Assembly: GCA_964618215.1 (NCBI GenBank) | Contig: CAZTZE010000025.1 | Span: forward strand, 1-64,000 | Direction: 5' to 3' | Source: CG2-30-58-95 sp964618215 | Lineage (GTDB): Bacteria; Chloroflexota; Anaerolineae; Anaerolineales; Villigracilaceae | Length of the DNA stretch: 64,000 nucleotides | In this document: positions 1 to 6,706 of the stretch, one piece after another | Position numbering within the stretch: the first letter of the stretch is position 1 | Layout of the letters: every line of letters starts with the position of its first letter | Translations under genes and position numbers: made by a program | Notes under the pieces: model-generated | What the model was told of the DNA's origin: nothing | What the model saw: the letters and a program-made list of their open reading frames with translations, nothing else | Database searches by the model: none

Positions 1-233
1 TGTTCAACGTCAGCACGATCAACGAGGGCAACTTTAGCATCCCTGCCCTGTTGGTTTCGTTGGGAGGTGCCATCATTCTGCTGGCAATCTTCAAGTTGTT
101 TCTTCGCTATATAGGCTGGTTCCTGTTGATCCTCATCATCGCGCTAATCATCTACATATATTTCAACTGCTGGCCAATGGCATCAACCTCAGCGTTTTGC
201 ACCACCATCAGAGCATTGCCATTCCTGCCATAG
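1..233 (+). CDS. GlsB/YeaQ/YmgE family small membrane protein, 3' part (cut by window start)
   Basis: The frame that starts at base 3 is open to a TAG ending at 233. Its visible part (FNVSTINEGNFSIPALLVSL, then GGAIILLAIFKLF) aligns closely with the end of the complete GlsB-like protein at 3978-4244 (TINDAITIPTMLVTL, GSIILLAIVKLF), so this is the C-terminal part of a paralogue. Proteins of this family are tiny hydrophobic inner-membrane proteins linked to envelope stress; their biochemical role is unknown. The tail after the family core is odd: a second hydrophobic run (LLILIIALIIYIYF) followed by about 20 residues without membrane character. In another frame the bases at 178-240 read NGINLSVLHHHQSIAIPA, again like the family's TIN...IPA segment, so the tail may be a degraded duplication. 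Sure of the family, unsure of the true C terminus. Confidence 0.65.
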   Translation, partial: FNVSTINEGNFSIPALLVSLGGAIILLAIFKLFLRYIGWFLLILIIALIIYIYFNCWPMASTSAFCTTIRALPFLP

Positions 234-263
234 CGCAGGTGACGTAGTGTTACTCGTCCCCCT

Positions 264-361
264 CCTGCCTCCCCCAAGTGGCGGAGAACAACACTCCCCA
301 GCCGCAGGATGCAGCCGGGGAGTGTTTATTGTAGCATGAGTGTATGCCCCGCGTATATTTA
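264..361 (+). repeat. copy 1 of a ~95-bp dispersed element (hairpin plus -10-like box plus start codon)
   Basis: The block runs from CCTCCCCCAAGTGGCGGAG through a hairpin CTCCCC...GGGGAG to TAGCAT-N6-ATG and the codons CCCGCGTATATTTA. The same order occurs at 1866-1962, 3085-3182 and, shorter, at 12066-12140. In this copy the -10-like box is TAGCAT (332-337) and the ATG is at 344. Confidence 0.75.
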
Positions 362-556
362 ACCGAGCGATTTCTAGAACAACACAAATACTGGCCCAAG
401 AAAGTTGTGGCAATAGAAGACTATCCGCCCAAATTAAGGTTAGCAACGGGGCGCCTATCTCCATTTAGTGTTCAAGTTGTAGATGTTCGACTAACTGACG
501 ATGACCTAATGCCTTTTACCAACTGCGAGCTTGACTGGCGAAAAGGCCTGATCTAA
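344..556 (+). CDS. doubtful 70-residue ORF starting inside the dispersed element
   Basis: The first six codons (MPRVYL) come from the 95-bp element and match the start of the receiver-domain protein at 3164 (MTRVYL). The rest is not recognisable, has no receiver-type Asp or Lys motif and no ribosome-binding site. It could be a decayed receiver-domain gene or chance reading through after the element inserted. No function is proposed. Confidence 0.2.
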   Translation: MPRVYLTERFLEQHKYWPKKVVAIEDYPPKLRLATGRLSPFSVQVVDVRLTDDDLMPFTNCELDWRKGLI

Positions 557-582
557 GAGGTCTAATTGCAAGGAATGATCCC

Positions 583-1830
583 ATGACGCTATTCGATGAC
601 ATTCTCACACAATTCCCCCCCGATGTTCAAGCGACAGTGCGCAAGATCTGGGAGGCGTTGGGCCCCCATGAAAAGGCCAGCTTTCTGTCGCTATTAGTTG
701 GTTTCCCGTCGGACGCGAATTTGGTAAAACTGCTGGTCAAGTTATCCACCGCCCAGATCCGGCAAGCCTTTGGCAACAAGCACCGGGTAGTCATCGTTGG
801 CCCGACCAACGTTGGCAAATCCACCCTGTACAATCAATTGGTGCAAAACAAACGCGACCAGGCCGCGGTGAGTCCCTTACCCGGCACCACAACGGAAAAT
901 CAACAGGCCGATGCAGCCCTGTTTACCGTGGTCGATACACCCGGTGCGGATGCAGTGGGGAGTGTGGGCGAGCAAGAGAAGGGCCTTGCCCTGTCAGCAG
1001 CAGCGGAGGCCGATTTCCTGGTGCTGGTCTTCGACGCCATCCAGGGGATTAAAAAGACCGAGCAGGAACTGTTCAACGAGCTATCTGCTCTGAAAAAGCC
1101 TTTCGTGGTGGTGCTGAACAAGATTGACCTGGTACCACGCAAAGACCTGCAAGCTGTCATTTCGAATGCTGCACTGAACCTGGGTCTGGAGCCCGATCAA
1201 ATCGTTCCAATCGTTGCCAAAGACGGCAAGAACCTCGGCAAAGTGTTGTTGGCAGTGGCAGCCACCGAACCTGAGATGGTCGCCGCCCTGGGACAGGCAT
1301 TACCGGAATACCGCTGGCAACTCGCCTGGCAAACCATCGTCAGGTCGGCCTCGATCTCGGCAGCCATTGCGTTGGTACCGCTGCCGGTCATCGATTTTGT
1401 CCCGCTGGTGGTCACGCAGTCGATCATGGTGGTCGGTATTGCCCGCATATATAACTACAAAATCACTCCACGGCGCGCCTCCGAGCTGGTCGCCACCTTT
1501 GGCCTGGGGTTCTTAGGACGGACTCTCTTCCAGGAGTTGAGCAAGCTGGGTGGGCTGCCGGGCTGGCTGCTGAGTGCGGCGATTGCTTCATCGACAACCG
1601 TAGTAATGGGCTACGCGGCCGTGCGCTGGTTCGAAAAAGGCCAGAAGCTTTCGACTGAGGCACTCAAAAAGCTCACACAGGGGATGACCACTTCCTTGCT
1701 AGATACCCTCAAAAGTCTCGGAAAACGCAAGCCGGGCCATAAAGGACTACAACAGCGCATCACCCAAGCGCTGGAAAGCTCACCACTGGCCGAAAGCCGC
1801 TCAGCGCTCGACAGTGAAGCGGGTGAATAA
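583..1830 (+). CDS. Era-like GTPase with C-terminal DUF697-type membrane segment
   Basis: A 415-residue protein. Residues about 65-230 form a small GTPase domain: P-loop GPTNVGKST, a switch/G3 DTPG, and base-recognition NKID. The C-terminal part (about 245-365) is hydrophobic, with VPLPVIDFVPLVVTQ followed by two glycine-rich helices, matching the DUF697/YcjF-like membrane-associated region that often follows such GTPases. A short helical N terminus precedes the G domain. The gene stands alone between two copies of the dispersed element, so it is probably monocistronic. The ATG is preceded by a weak AAGGAA. The family is linked to membrane or envelope homeostasis, but no substrate is known. 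The GTPase assignment is secure; the cellular role is not. Confidence 0.85.
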   Translation: MTLFDDILTQFPPDVQATVRKIWEALGPHEKASFLSLLVGFPSDANLVKLLVKLSTAQIRQAFGNKHRVVIVGPTNVGKSTLYNQLVQNKRDQAAVSPLPGTTTENQQADAALFTVVDTPGADAVGSVGEQEKGLALSAAAEADFLVLVFDAIQGIKKTEQELFNELSALKKPFVVVLNKIDLVPRKDLQAVISNAALNLGLEPDQIVPIVAKDGKNLGKVLLAVAATEPEMVAALGQALPEYRWQLAWQTIVRSASISAAIALVPLPVIDFVPLVVTQSIMVVGIARIYNYKITPRRASELVATFGLGFLGRTLFQELSKLGGLPGWLLSAAIASSTTVVMGYAAVRWFEKGQKLSTEALKKLTQGMTTSLLDTLKSLGKRKPGHKGLQQRITQALESSPLAESRSALDSEAGE

Positions 1831-1865
1831 AATATCTCTCAGTAAATTAAACCTACGAAGCTCGA

Positions 1866-1962
1866 TCCCTCCCCCAAGTGGCGGAGACAAACACTCCCCG
1901 GCCGATGGATGTGGCCGGGGAGCCTTTGTTGTATGATGAGTCTATGACCCGCGTATATTTAC
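1866..1962 (+). repeat. copy 2 of the ~95-bp element, with a perfect 10-bp hairpin and an 11-codon mini-ORF
   Basis: The best-preserved hairpin: CTCCCCGGCC (1894-1903) pairs perfectly with GGCCGGGGAG (1913-1922) around a 9-base loop, followed by CCTTTGTTGT. TATGAT (1932-1937) stands 6 bases before ATG 1944, which opens a mini-ORF MTRVYLLCIA ending at 1976. The element follows the GTPase gene and could also terminate it. Confidence 0.8.
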
Positions 1963-2045
1963 TGTGTATTGCGTAAAGAACCCGAATTACAAAGGTCGAT
2001 AAGACCAAGCTTCCTTATTTCTAACCATTCACAAAGGAGTATCAA

Positions 2046-2759
2046 ATGAACAAGCTTAGCAAAATGACAGGCAAATTGGTAGCGGCTGCTCAGATTCTTG
2101 CGATCACCCTACTAGCTGCCTGCACCCTGGGCACCCCGTCAACCGTCTGCCATGCCACCGGCGACCCGGCGAACCCGTATGAAGAAATCACTGTCAACAG
2201 CGCTGAATTGAATGAGCACCGTGGGCATCCCAACGACATCAACCCAGCGCCAGAGGGCGGTTGCCCTACAAGCCCATTGGTAATCATCGATGGCAAGATC
2301 ACGATCTGCCACGCCACTAGCAGCGAAACTAATCCTTATAACGAGATCACAGTGAGTGTTAATGGCTTAAATGGTCACGGCAAGCATGAAGGCGATATCA
2401 TCCCAATGCCAGAGGGCGGTTGCCCTACAATCCCATGGGTGATCAGCGATGGCAAGATCACGATCTGCCATGCCACTAGCAGCGAAACTAATCCTTATAA
2501 CGAGATCACAGTGAGTGTTAATGGCCTAAATGGTCACGGCAAGCATGAAGGCGATATCATCCCAGCGCCAGAGGGCGGTTGCCCTACAAGCCCATTGGTA
2601 ATCATCGATGGCAAGATCACAATCTGCCATGCCACCAGCAGCGAAAACAATCCTTATAACGAGATCACAGTGAGCGTAAACGGCTTAAATGGTCATGGCA
2701 AGCACGAAGGCGATATCATCCCGGCGCCAGAGGGCGGTTGCCCAACAACAAGACCATAG
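2046..2759 (+). CDS. lipoprotein made of four ~53-residue CHAT...GGCPT repeats
   Basis: A 237-residue exported protein. The N terminus has a lipoprotein signal peptide with lipobox LLAAC, so it is expected to be lipid-anchored on the outer face of the cytoplasmic membrane. The mature part is four tandem units, each with a CHAT motif, NPYNEITV, a Gly/His stretch (NGHGKHEGDIIP) and a closing PEGGCPT. Units 2-4 repeat with an exact 159-bp period (for example 2291, 2450, 2609) and are nearly identical at DNA level; unit 1 is more divergent, indicating recent expansion by duplication. Each unit has two Cys and several His, which could form a disulfide or bind metal (inference). A good Shine-Dalgarno (AAAGGAG) precedes ATG 2046. 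The unit occurs in many secreted bacterial proteins without a known function. Confidence 0.8.
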   Translation: MNKLSKMTGKLVAAAQILAITLLAACTLGTPSTVCHATGDPANPYEEITVNSAELNEHRGHPNDINPAPEGGCPTSPLVIIDGKITICHATSSETNPYNEITVSVNGLNGHGKHEGDIIPMPEGGCPTIPWVISDGKITICHATSSETNPYNEITVSVNGLNGHGKHEGDIIPAPEGGCPTSPLVIIDGKITICHATSSENNPYNEITVSVNGLNGHGKHEGDIIPAPEGGCPTTRP

Positions 2760-2790
2760 CTCTGTTTGCTTAATCCGAATCTAGCTATTA

Positions 2791-2830
2791 AAAGAAAGCG
2801 GCGGCCGCGTGGTCCGCCGCTTTCTTTCCT
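2791..2830 (+). terminator. intrinsic terminator of the repeat lipoprotein gene
   Basis: AAAGAAAGCGGCGG (2791-2804) pairs with CCGCCGCTTTCTTT (2814-2827), loop of 9 bases. The run is A-rich on the left and T-rich on the right, so it could work in both directions. Confidence 0.85.
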
Positions 2831-2900
2831 CTCCCCTCGGCCGGGGCCAAATATCCAAATGTTTCCCGCCTTTTCTGCAAATGACGGGGGTTGTTAAATT

Positions 2901-3074
2901 ATGTATTCCAATCTACATCCTTCGCAACAGAACCGGCCATACCTCGTTAGCCAGTTTGTGGCAAGGAAGAAGGCCAAAAAACACGCCGAGTCCAAAAAGA
3001 GCAAGGGTAAAAGCCAAGTTGTCAGCTGCACGGAAGCCGTAACACTTGCGCTGCGCAACCGGCTGGTCACCTGA
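2901..3074 (+). CDS. possible small basic protein, 57 residues
   Basis: ATG 2901 opens a frame of 57 codons ending in TGA 3074. The product is rich in Lys and Arg in the middle (ARKKAKKHAESKKSKGKS) and has no signal or membrane segment. It fills an otherwise empty 250-base gap between the terminator at 2830 and the next dispersed element. There is no convincing ribosome-binding site, and I do not recognise it. It may be chance. Confidence 0.22.
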   Translation: MYSNLHPSQQNRPYLVSQFVARKKAKKHAESKKSKGKSQVVSCTEAVTLALRNRLVT

Positions 3075-3084
3075 GAGCCCCTCC

Positions 3085-3182
3085 GTGCCTCCCCCAAGTG
3101 GCGGAGACAAACACTCCCCGACCGATGGATGTGGCTGGGGAGTTTTTGTTGTAAGATGAGTGTATGACCCGCGTATATCTAG
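3085..3182 (+). repeat. copy 3 of the ~95-bp element, driving the receiver-domain gene
   Basis: Same layout as the other copies: CCTCCCCCAAGTGGCGGAG, then a hairpin with a decayed stem (CTCCCCGACC 3114-3123 against GGCTGGGGAG 3133-3142), then GTTTTTGTTG, TAAGAT (3152-3157), 6 bases, ATG 3164. Here the start codon leads into a full-length receiver domain, so this copy may be the parental one. Confidence 0.8.
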
Positions 3183-3532
3183 CAGATGCCCTGACCAAGG
3201 AACGTCATGCCCTGCGGCTAATGCTATTGGATCTGAAAATGGAAGTCGCTGGTGAAGCCGCCGACTGGTCAACCACATTAGCTCAGGCACCAGTCAGCCG
3301 CACAGACATGTTGTTGGTGGATTGGGATTTACTCCCCAGCGCGCCTGGTGCGGCTCTTGAAGAACTCCGAAAGGCCTGCCCGTCCGCGCTGGTCATTGTC
3401 CTCATCGGCCATCTGGACGCCCGTCAGCAAGCCGCACTCTCTGCCGGCGCCGATGCGTTTATCAGTAAAGGTGAGACGCCTGAGCGTGTGGCTGAACGCC
3501 TGCGTGCCGTTGCCGCGAGCGTTCGTACTTGA
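3164..3532 (+). CDS. stand-alone response-regulator receiver domain
   Basis: A 122-residue CheY-like protein without an output domain. The phosphoacceptor Asp lies in LLVDWDLLP (end of beta-3) and the conserved Lys in FISKGETPERV (beta-5). The usual acidic pair after beta-1 is reduced: the start reads RVYLADALTKE, with a single Asp. No histidine kinase lies next to it, so its partner is unknown. No Shine-Dalgarno precedes the ATG; a -10-like TAAGAT ends 6 bases upstream, which suggests a leaderless mRNA. Phosphorylation is possible, but the weakened acidic pocket leaves that uncertain. Confidence 0.75.
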   Translation: MTRVYLADALTKERHALRLMLLDLKMEVAGEAADWSTTLAQAPVSRTDMLLVDWDLLPSAPGAALEELRKACPSALVIVLIGHLDARQQAALSAGADAFISKGETPERVAERLRAVAASVRT

Positions 3533-3639
3533 TGACGCCACCTGGCTGAATGAGAGACTTGAAATCCGGCGCACCAACGCTGTCCAAAGCGCCGGCGCAA
3601 ACTGGGACAGCTTTATCAAATGATCTGGAGGATCAAACC

Positions 3640-3876
3640 ATGAACAAAGATATATTCGAAGGCAAGTGGAAACAAATCCGAGGCGAGGCCAAAGCGTGGT
3701 GGGGCAAACTCACCGACGACGATCTGGATCGGGCCGCCGGCAAGTTCGATGTCTTCGTTGGCTTGCTTCAGGAAAAGTATGGCTATACCCGCCAGCGCGC
3801 AGCCGATGAAATTGACAAACGCGTGACGGAGTATGAAGCCAACCTGAAAAAGAAAACTGTCCCCCCCGCTAAATGA
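3640..3876 (+). CDS. CsbD-family stress protein
   Basis: A 78-residue hydrophilic protein with the family signature: MNKDIFEGKWKQIRGEAK at the start, WWGKLTDDDLDRAAGK in the middle, and a helical YGYTRQRAADEIDKRV end. CsbD proteins are abundant under general stress in many bacteria, but their activity is unknown. The chosen ATG has CTGGAGG 7-13 bases upstream; a longer in-frame reading from 3550 would add unrelated residues. It opens a run of short stress-type genes (GlsB, YggT-like, YtxH, Lmo0937). Confidence 0.9.
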   Translation: MNKDIFEGKWKQIRGEAKAWWGKLTDDDLDRAAGKFDVFVGLLQEKYGYTRQRAADEIDKRVTEYEANLKKKTVPPAK

Positions 3877-3892
3877 TCGGAGTGGCGCCACA

Positions 3893-3916
3893 ACCCCTTC
3901 TCTCCTGAGAAGGGGT
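3893..3916 (+). terminator. hairpin between csbD-like and glsB-like genes
   Basis: ACCCCTTCTC (3893-3902) pairs perfectly with GAGAAGGGGT (3907-3916) around TCCT. There is no T-run after it, so it may be an mRNA-stabilising or attenuating hairpin rather than a full terminator. Confidence 0.5.
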
Positions 3917-3977
3917 ATGGATCAAAAACCAAATACGGGTAACTGTGTATTTGAAATATTCAAAAAGGAGAAGATAA

Positions 3978-4244
3978 ATGAACCTCATCATATATCTCAT
4001 TGCGGGAGCGATCGTTGGTTATATTGCCAGTAGGATCATGCATACGAATTCGCAACAGGGCCTGCTACTCGATATCGTGGTAGGCGTCGTTGGCGCGTTC
4101 CTGGCTGGTTACTTTATCAGCCCTCTGTTGGGTGTCGGGACAATCAATGATGCGATCACCATTCCGACCATGCTGGTCACGTTGCTTGGATCCATCATCC
4201 TGCTAGCGATCGTCAAACTCTTCTTTGGGAGAGGGCGTCGCTAA
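3978..4244 (+). CDS. GlsB/YeaQ/YmgE family membrane protein
   Basis: An 88-residue protein with three hydrophobic segments and the family pattern: LIAGAIVGYIASRIM near the N terminus, a Gly-rich VVGVVGAFLAGYF helix, and a last helix LVTLLGSIILLAIVKLF before a basic RGRR tail. Small envelope-stress proteins of this family sit in the cytoplasmic membrane; older annotation as transglycosylase-associated is not backed by activity. AAAAGGAG precedes ATG 3978. A paralogue is cut by the window start. Confidence 0.9.
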   Translation: MNLIIYLIAGAIVGYIASRIMHTNSQQGLLLDIVVGVVGAFLAGYFISPLLGVGTINDAITIPTMLVTLLGSIILLAIVKLFFGRGRR

Positions 4245-4392
4245 GCCTGATCGTTTCACTTGCCATCCCGCACACAGGCTGGTTGCGCCGCCGCACAACC
4301 CTGTTGCAGAGCTATGCGGAACAACCGGCCTATGTGCCTTAGCGAGAATGGCCCTCTTATAATCAGGCCCAGGCTCAGAAAGAAAGGTTAAA

Positions 4393-4806
4393 ATGTCCAA
4401 CGACAATAGAGTATCAGAAGTTAGAACGTCACAAAACGAACCAGAACGAGAACGACGCATCTTCACTTTTAAGGCGACTCAATTGGTCTGGTTGTTGTTC
4501 GGAATCCTCGAGGCCCTGATTGCGCTTCGCATCGGACTGAAGCTGGTCGGAGCCAATCCCGACAGCCCGATAGTTGCCCTGATCTATGGATTTACCTACC
4601 TGTTCCTGTTCCCCTTTGAAGGAATGACTGCAACACCATCAGCTGGCGGCATGGTGCTGGAACTCTCCTCCTTCTTTGCAATGGTGATCTATGCCTTGAT
4701 CGCATGGGCTGTGGAAAGAATAGTCTGGCTGATCTTTTACCGCCCGCGTGGCCCAGTGGTAGGCGTTACTGAAACTACGACCACCGATCAGCACACTGAT
4801 AGATAA
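4393..4806 (+). CDS. YggT-like membrane protein
   Basis: A 137-residue protein with a charged N terminus of about 25 residues, then two hydrophobic regions. The pattern LRIGLKLVGANPDSPIV followed by IYGFTYLFLFPFEG is the YggT family core (a helix, an Asn-Pro turn, a second helix ending in a Pro-Phe motif). A last helical segment (FFAMVIYALIAWAVERIVW) precedes a Thr-rich tail. YggT proteins are linked to osmotic or potassium homeostasis, with no fixed mechanism. It sits 24 bases before the next gene and may be co-transcribed with it. Confidence 0.7.
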   Translation: MSNDNRVSEVRTSQNEPERERRIFTFKATQLVWLLFGILEALIALRIGLKLVGANPDSPIVALIYGFTYLFLFPFEGMTATPSAGGMVLELSSFFAMVIYALIAWAVERIVWLIFYRPRGPVVGVTETTTTDQHTDR

Positions 4807-4830
4807 AAAGGAAACAGAAGGAGAATCCCT

Positions 4831-5400
4831 ATGGACGAAAAAGAATCCATCTTATCCGCAGGCAGGCCCGAAACCCGCCTGCAAAAGTCCATACGCGTCG
4901 CCATGCGCTGGGTGCTGGTGACGCTGTTTGCGTTTGTGTTGGGAGGGCTGTTAATCGCCCTCGCGCTTTACCTCCCCGCCCGGCAAAAGCTCGACAAGGC
5001 TAACGCCGACCTGGAGCACGCCAACGCGACGATCACCGGCAAAACCGATCGGATCACAACGTTGCAGACGGGTAACGAGACCCTGAAAAAGAATCTGGAT
5101 TCCGCCACGCTGCACATGTACGTGCTCAAGGCGTTGTCAGGTGTGCGCGGAGCCAGCCTGGCGGTGGCCGCCGACGATTACGCCGGAGCGCGCCTGTCTT
5201 TGACCCAGACCTCCGAAGCGCTGGATACCCTGTCCGGCCTGCTGGGGACGGATCAAAAAGACGTGCTCACCGCCATGCAACAGAGCGCCGCTCAGGCATT
5301 GACCGAGGTGAAGACCGATCTCAAGTCAGCGCAGCCGGAGCTGGATCAGTTGACGAAAAACTTGGTGCAACTGGAGGATAACCTGTTCCCCAACCCGTAA
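4831..5400 (+). CDS. single-pass membrane protein with coiled-coil periplasmic domain
   Basis: A 189-residue protein: a cytoplasmic N terminus of about 30 residues, one transmembrane helix (VLVTLFAFVLGGLLIALALYL, quoted in part), then a helical extracytoplasmic part. Residues about 60-95 (KLDKANADLEHANATITGK) have a heptad-like pattern and probably form a coiled coil; the C-terminal 90 residues are also helical. I do not recognise a named family. GAAGGAGAATCCCT lies just before the ATG. Its place among CsbD, GlsB and YtxH genes suggests an envelope-stress role by association only. Confidence 0.7.
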   Translation: MDEKESILSAGRPETRLQKSIRVAMRWVLVTLFAFVLGGLLIALALYLPARQKLDKANADLEHANATITGKTDRITTLQTGNETLKKNLDSATLHMYVLKALSGVRGASLAVAADDYAGARLSLTQTSEALDTLSGLLGTDQKDVLTAMQQSAAQALTEVKTDLKSAQPELDQLTKNLVQLEDNLFPNP

Positions 5401-5436
5401 GATGGGCGGACAATTCAAAGATAAAAAGGAAACAGA

Positions 5437-5611
5437 ATGGACATCCCGGCTGATAAATACAAATCGGATGTAAACCGACCGGGTCCCTTTTTAGCCGTGT
5501 TGCAGAACGTCAGGGGCTTCGTCAGGTGGTTGGCTGGCTGGTCTCATTCAGTTGACGGAAGAAGAGCAAAAGGAAGCTGGTATCTATCTTGGTGATCAAC
5601 GCTACAAGTAA
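5437..5611 (+). pseudogene. small conserved protein broken by a 4-bp tandem duplication
   Basis: ATG 5437 opens a frame reading through VLQNVRGFVRWLAG, but then shifts into nonsense and stops early. The other frame continues perfectly from the same point with LAGLIQLTEEEQKEAGIYLG and DQRYK, stop at 5611. Removing one copy of the four-base repeat in TGGCTGGC (5531-5538) restores a single 56-codon frame. It is therefore a recent frameshift, a sequencing or assembly error, or a phase-variable site. The intact protein would be a short basic-acidic protein with RGF.RW.AG.....TEEE, of unknown function. AAAAAGGAAACAG supplies a weak ribosome-binding site. Confidence 0.75.
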
Positions 5612-5697
5612 TACCTGGTCAGGTGATTTGACCTGCGTATTCAGCACAACAATTGTAACAAACACTCACCACACTCAGACGATAAGGAGAAAACATA

Positions 5698-6051
5698 ATG
5701 GTCAATGAGAATCAAGAACCCGAATACCACAATAATAATATTTTAGGCTTTTTAGTCGGCCTGCTGATTGGCGGCCTGGCCGGCGCTGTGACGATGCTGC
5801 TGCTGGCGCCACAATCTGGAGAAGATACCAGAATGCAAATCCAGGAAAAAGGCATCGAACTGCGCGATCGAACCACCGGAATGATGGACGATGCCATGGC
5901 GCAGGTACGTTCGAACGCGAACAAAATCACGATCGGTGGACGCAAGAAGATCAAAGAATTAAAACAGCACGGTCAAGAACTGGCGGTTGAGCAGTTGGAC
6001 CGCGTATCCGAAGCCGCAAAGGCCGGAAAAAAGGCAATTCAAAATTCCTAA
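5698..6051 (+). CDS. YtxH-domain stress protein
   Basis: A 117-residue protein. A glycine-rich membrane helix at residues about 14-38 (FLVGLLIGGLAGAVTMLLLA) is followed by the APQSGEDTR motif that marks YtxH proteins, then a long amphipathic helical tail rich in Lys and Glu. YtxH proteins are general-stress proteins of Gram-positive-type bacteria, anchored in the membrane. ATAAGGAG precedes ATG 5698. It continues the stress-gene run. Confidence 0.88.
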   Translation: MVNENQEPEYHNNNILGFLVGLLIGGLAGAVTMLLLAPQSGEDTRMQIQEKGIELRDRTTGMMDDAMAQVRSNANKITIGGRKKIKELKQHGQELAVEQLDRVSEAAKAGKKAIQNS

Positions 6052-6195
6052 GGCTGATAACGACATGCGTCGACGTCGCGAAAGTTGAAAAATCAAGGCG
6101 ATACGACAAGGTACCACTATCTTTAGCGAATAATCAGGCTCTGTAAGTCGGTAAGCTGTCGTTGGTTTTCACATCCCTAAAGAAAGGAGACTATC

Positions 6196-6345
6196 ATGAA
6201 ATTCAATAGAAACATAGGCTTCCTGTTGTTAGCCATATGGCTCATTCTCTATGGCCTGTCCGCGTTCATCTCGATGGGCGACTTGGGCACGGTTTTGGCA
6301 ATCCTTGCCATAGCAGCCGGCGTCTTCATTTTGTTGGACCGCTAG
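6196..6345 (+). CDS. 49-residue two-helix membrane protein
   Basis: ATG 6196 follows a good Shine-Dalgarno (AGAAAGGAG) and opens 49 codons. The product is almost entirely two hydrophobic helices (NIGFLLLAIWLILYGLSAFI and LAILAIAAGVFILL) joined by a short SMGDLGT loop. I know of no function for this kind of protein; the ribosome-binding site, the hydrophobic pattern and the position in the run of short membrane genes support it as real. A decayed copy of its 3' end seems to lie at 6605-6640. Confidence 0.65.
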   Translation: MKFNRNIGFLLLAIWLILYGLSAFISMGDLGTVLAILAIAAGVFILLDR

Positions 6346-6352
6346 GTCAAAG

Positions 6353-6378
6353 GCCACCCGGTCGGTTGGCCGGGTGGC
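6353..6378 (+). terminator. hairpin after the 49-residue membrane protein gene
   Basis: GCCACCCGG (6353-6361) pairs with CCGGGTGGC (6370-6378). The following bases have only a weak T content, so termination may be partial. Confidence 0.55.
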
Positions 6379-6409
6379 ATCAAATTGATCGTTCAAGAGG
6401 AGAATTCTA

Positions 6410-6562
6410 ATGCTTGAGCTAATTATCGTCGTCCTGTTAATTCTATGGCTACTCGGCTACTTCGGTCCGAATATCTTCCGCAGTATGCCGCGCGGCGGCA
6501 ATCTCATCCATGTGATACTGGTGATCGTTGTCATCCTGATTATTGTAAAGCTGATACAGTAG
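6410..6562 (+). CDS. Lmo0937-family (DUF5670) small membrane protein, copy 1
   Basis: A 50-residue protein, too short for most ORF callers. It has the family pattern of two hydrophobic helices (LIIVVLLILWLLGYF and VILVIVVILIIVKL) separated by a Gly/Arg loop and an IHV motif. AAGAGGAG precedes ATG 6410. A paralogue of 52 residues with the same GYFGPN loop is at 12173-12331. The function of the family is unknown; it often travels with CsbD and YtxH genes, as here. Confidence 0.75.
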   Translation: MLELIIVVLLILWLLGYFGPNIFRSMPRGGNLIHVILVIVVILIIVKLIQ

Positions 6563-6700
6563 CGAGCAACCCCGCACGTCACGGATAGATAAGGTCTTGT
6601 TGCTCCCGATCAGCATCTTCATCTTGCTGGACGGATTGGTCAACTGTCATCAGGTCAGTAAATCAGCAACTGCCAAATAAGATCATTCATAAGGAAGGAG
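6563..6700 (+). other. intergenic stretch with a decayed gene fragment
   Basis: Bases 6605-6640 (CATCTTCATCTTGCTGGAC...) resemble the last codons of the 49-residue protein gene (GTCTTCATTTTGTTGGAC, 6322-6339). This looks like the remnant of a duplicated copy. No intact frame is present. Confidence 0.35.
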
Positions 6701-6706
6701 ATGCAG

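Noticed and set aside
264..361. The 95-bp element as an insertion sequence or MITE with terminal inverted repeats
   Set aside because: The inverted repeat is internal and no target-site duplication or matching transposase was seen. It is better described as a dispersed gene-5'-end element.
2809..3042. 77-codon + strand frame between the terminator and element copy 3
   Set aside because: It begins inside the terminator hairpin and has no ribosome-binding site; the shorter frame at 2901-3074 is only slightly better.
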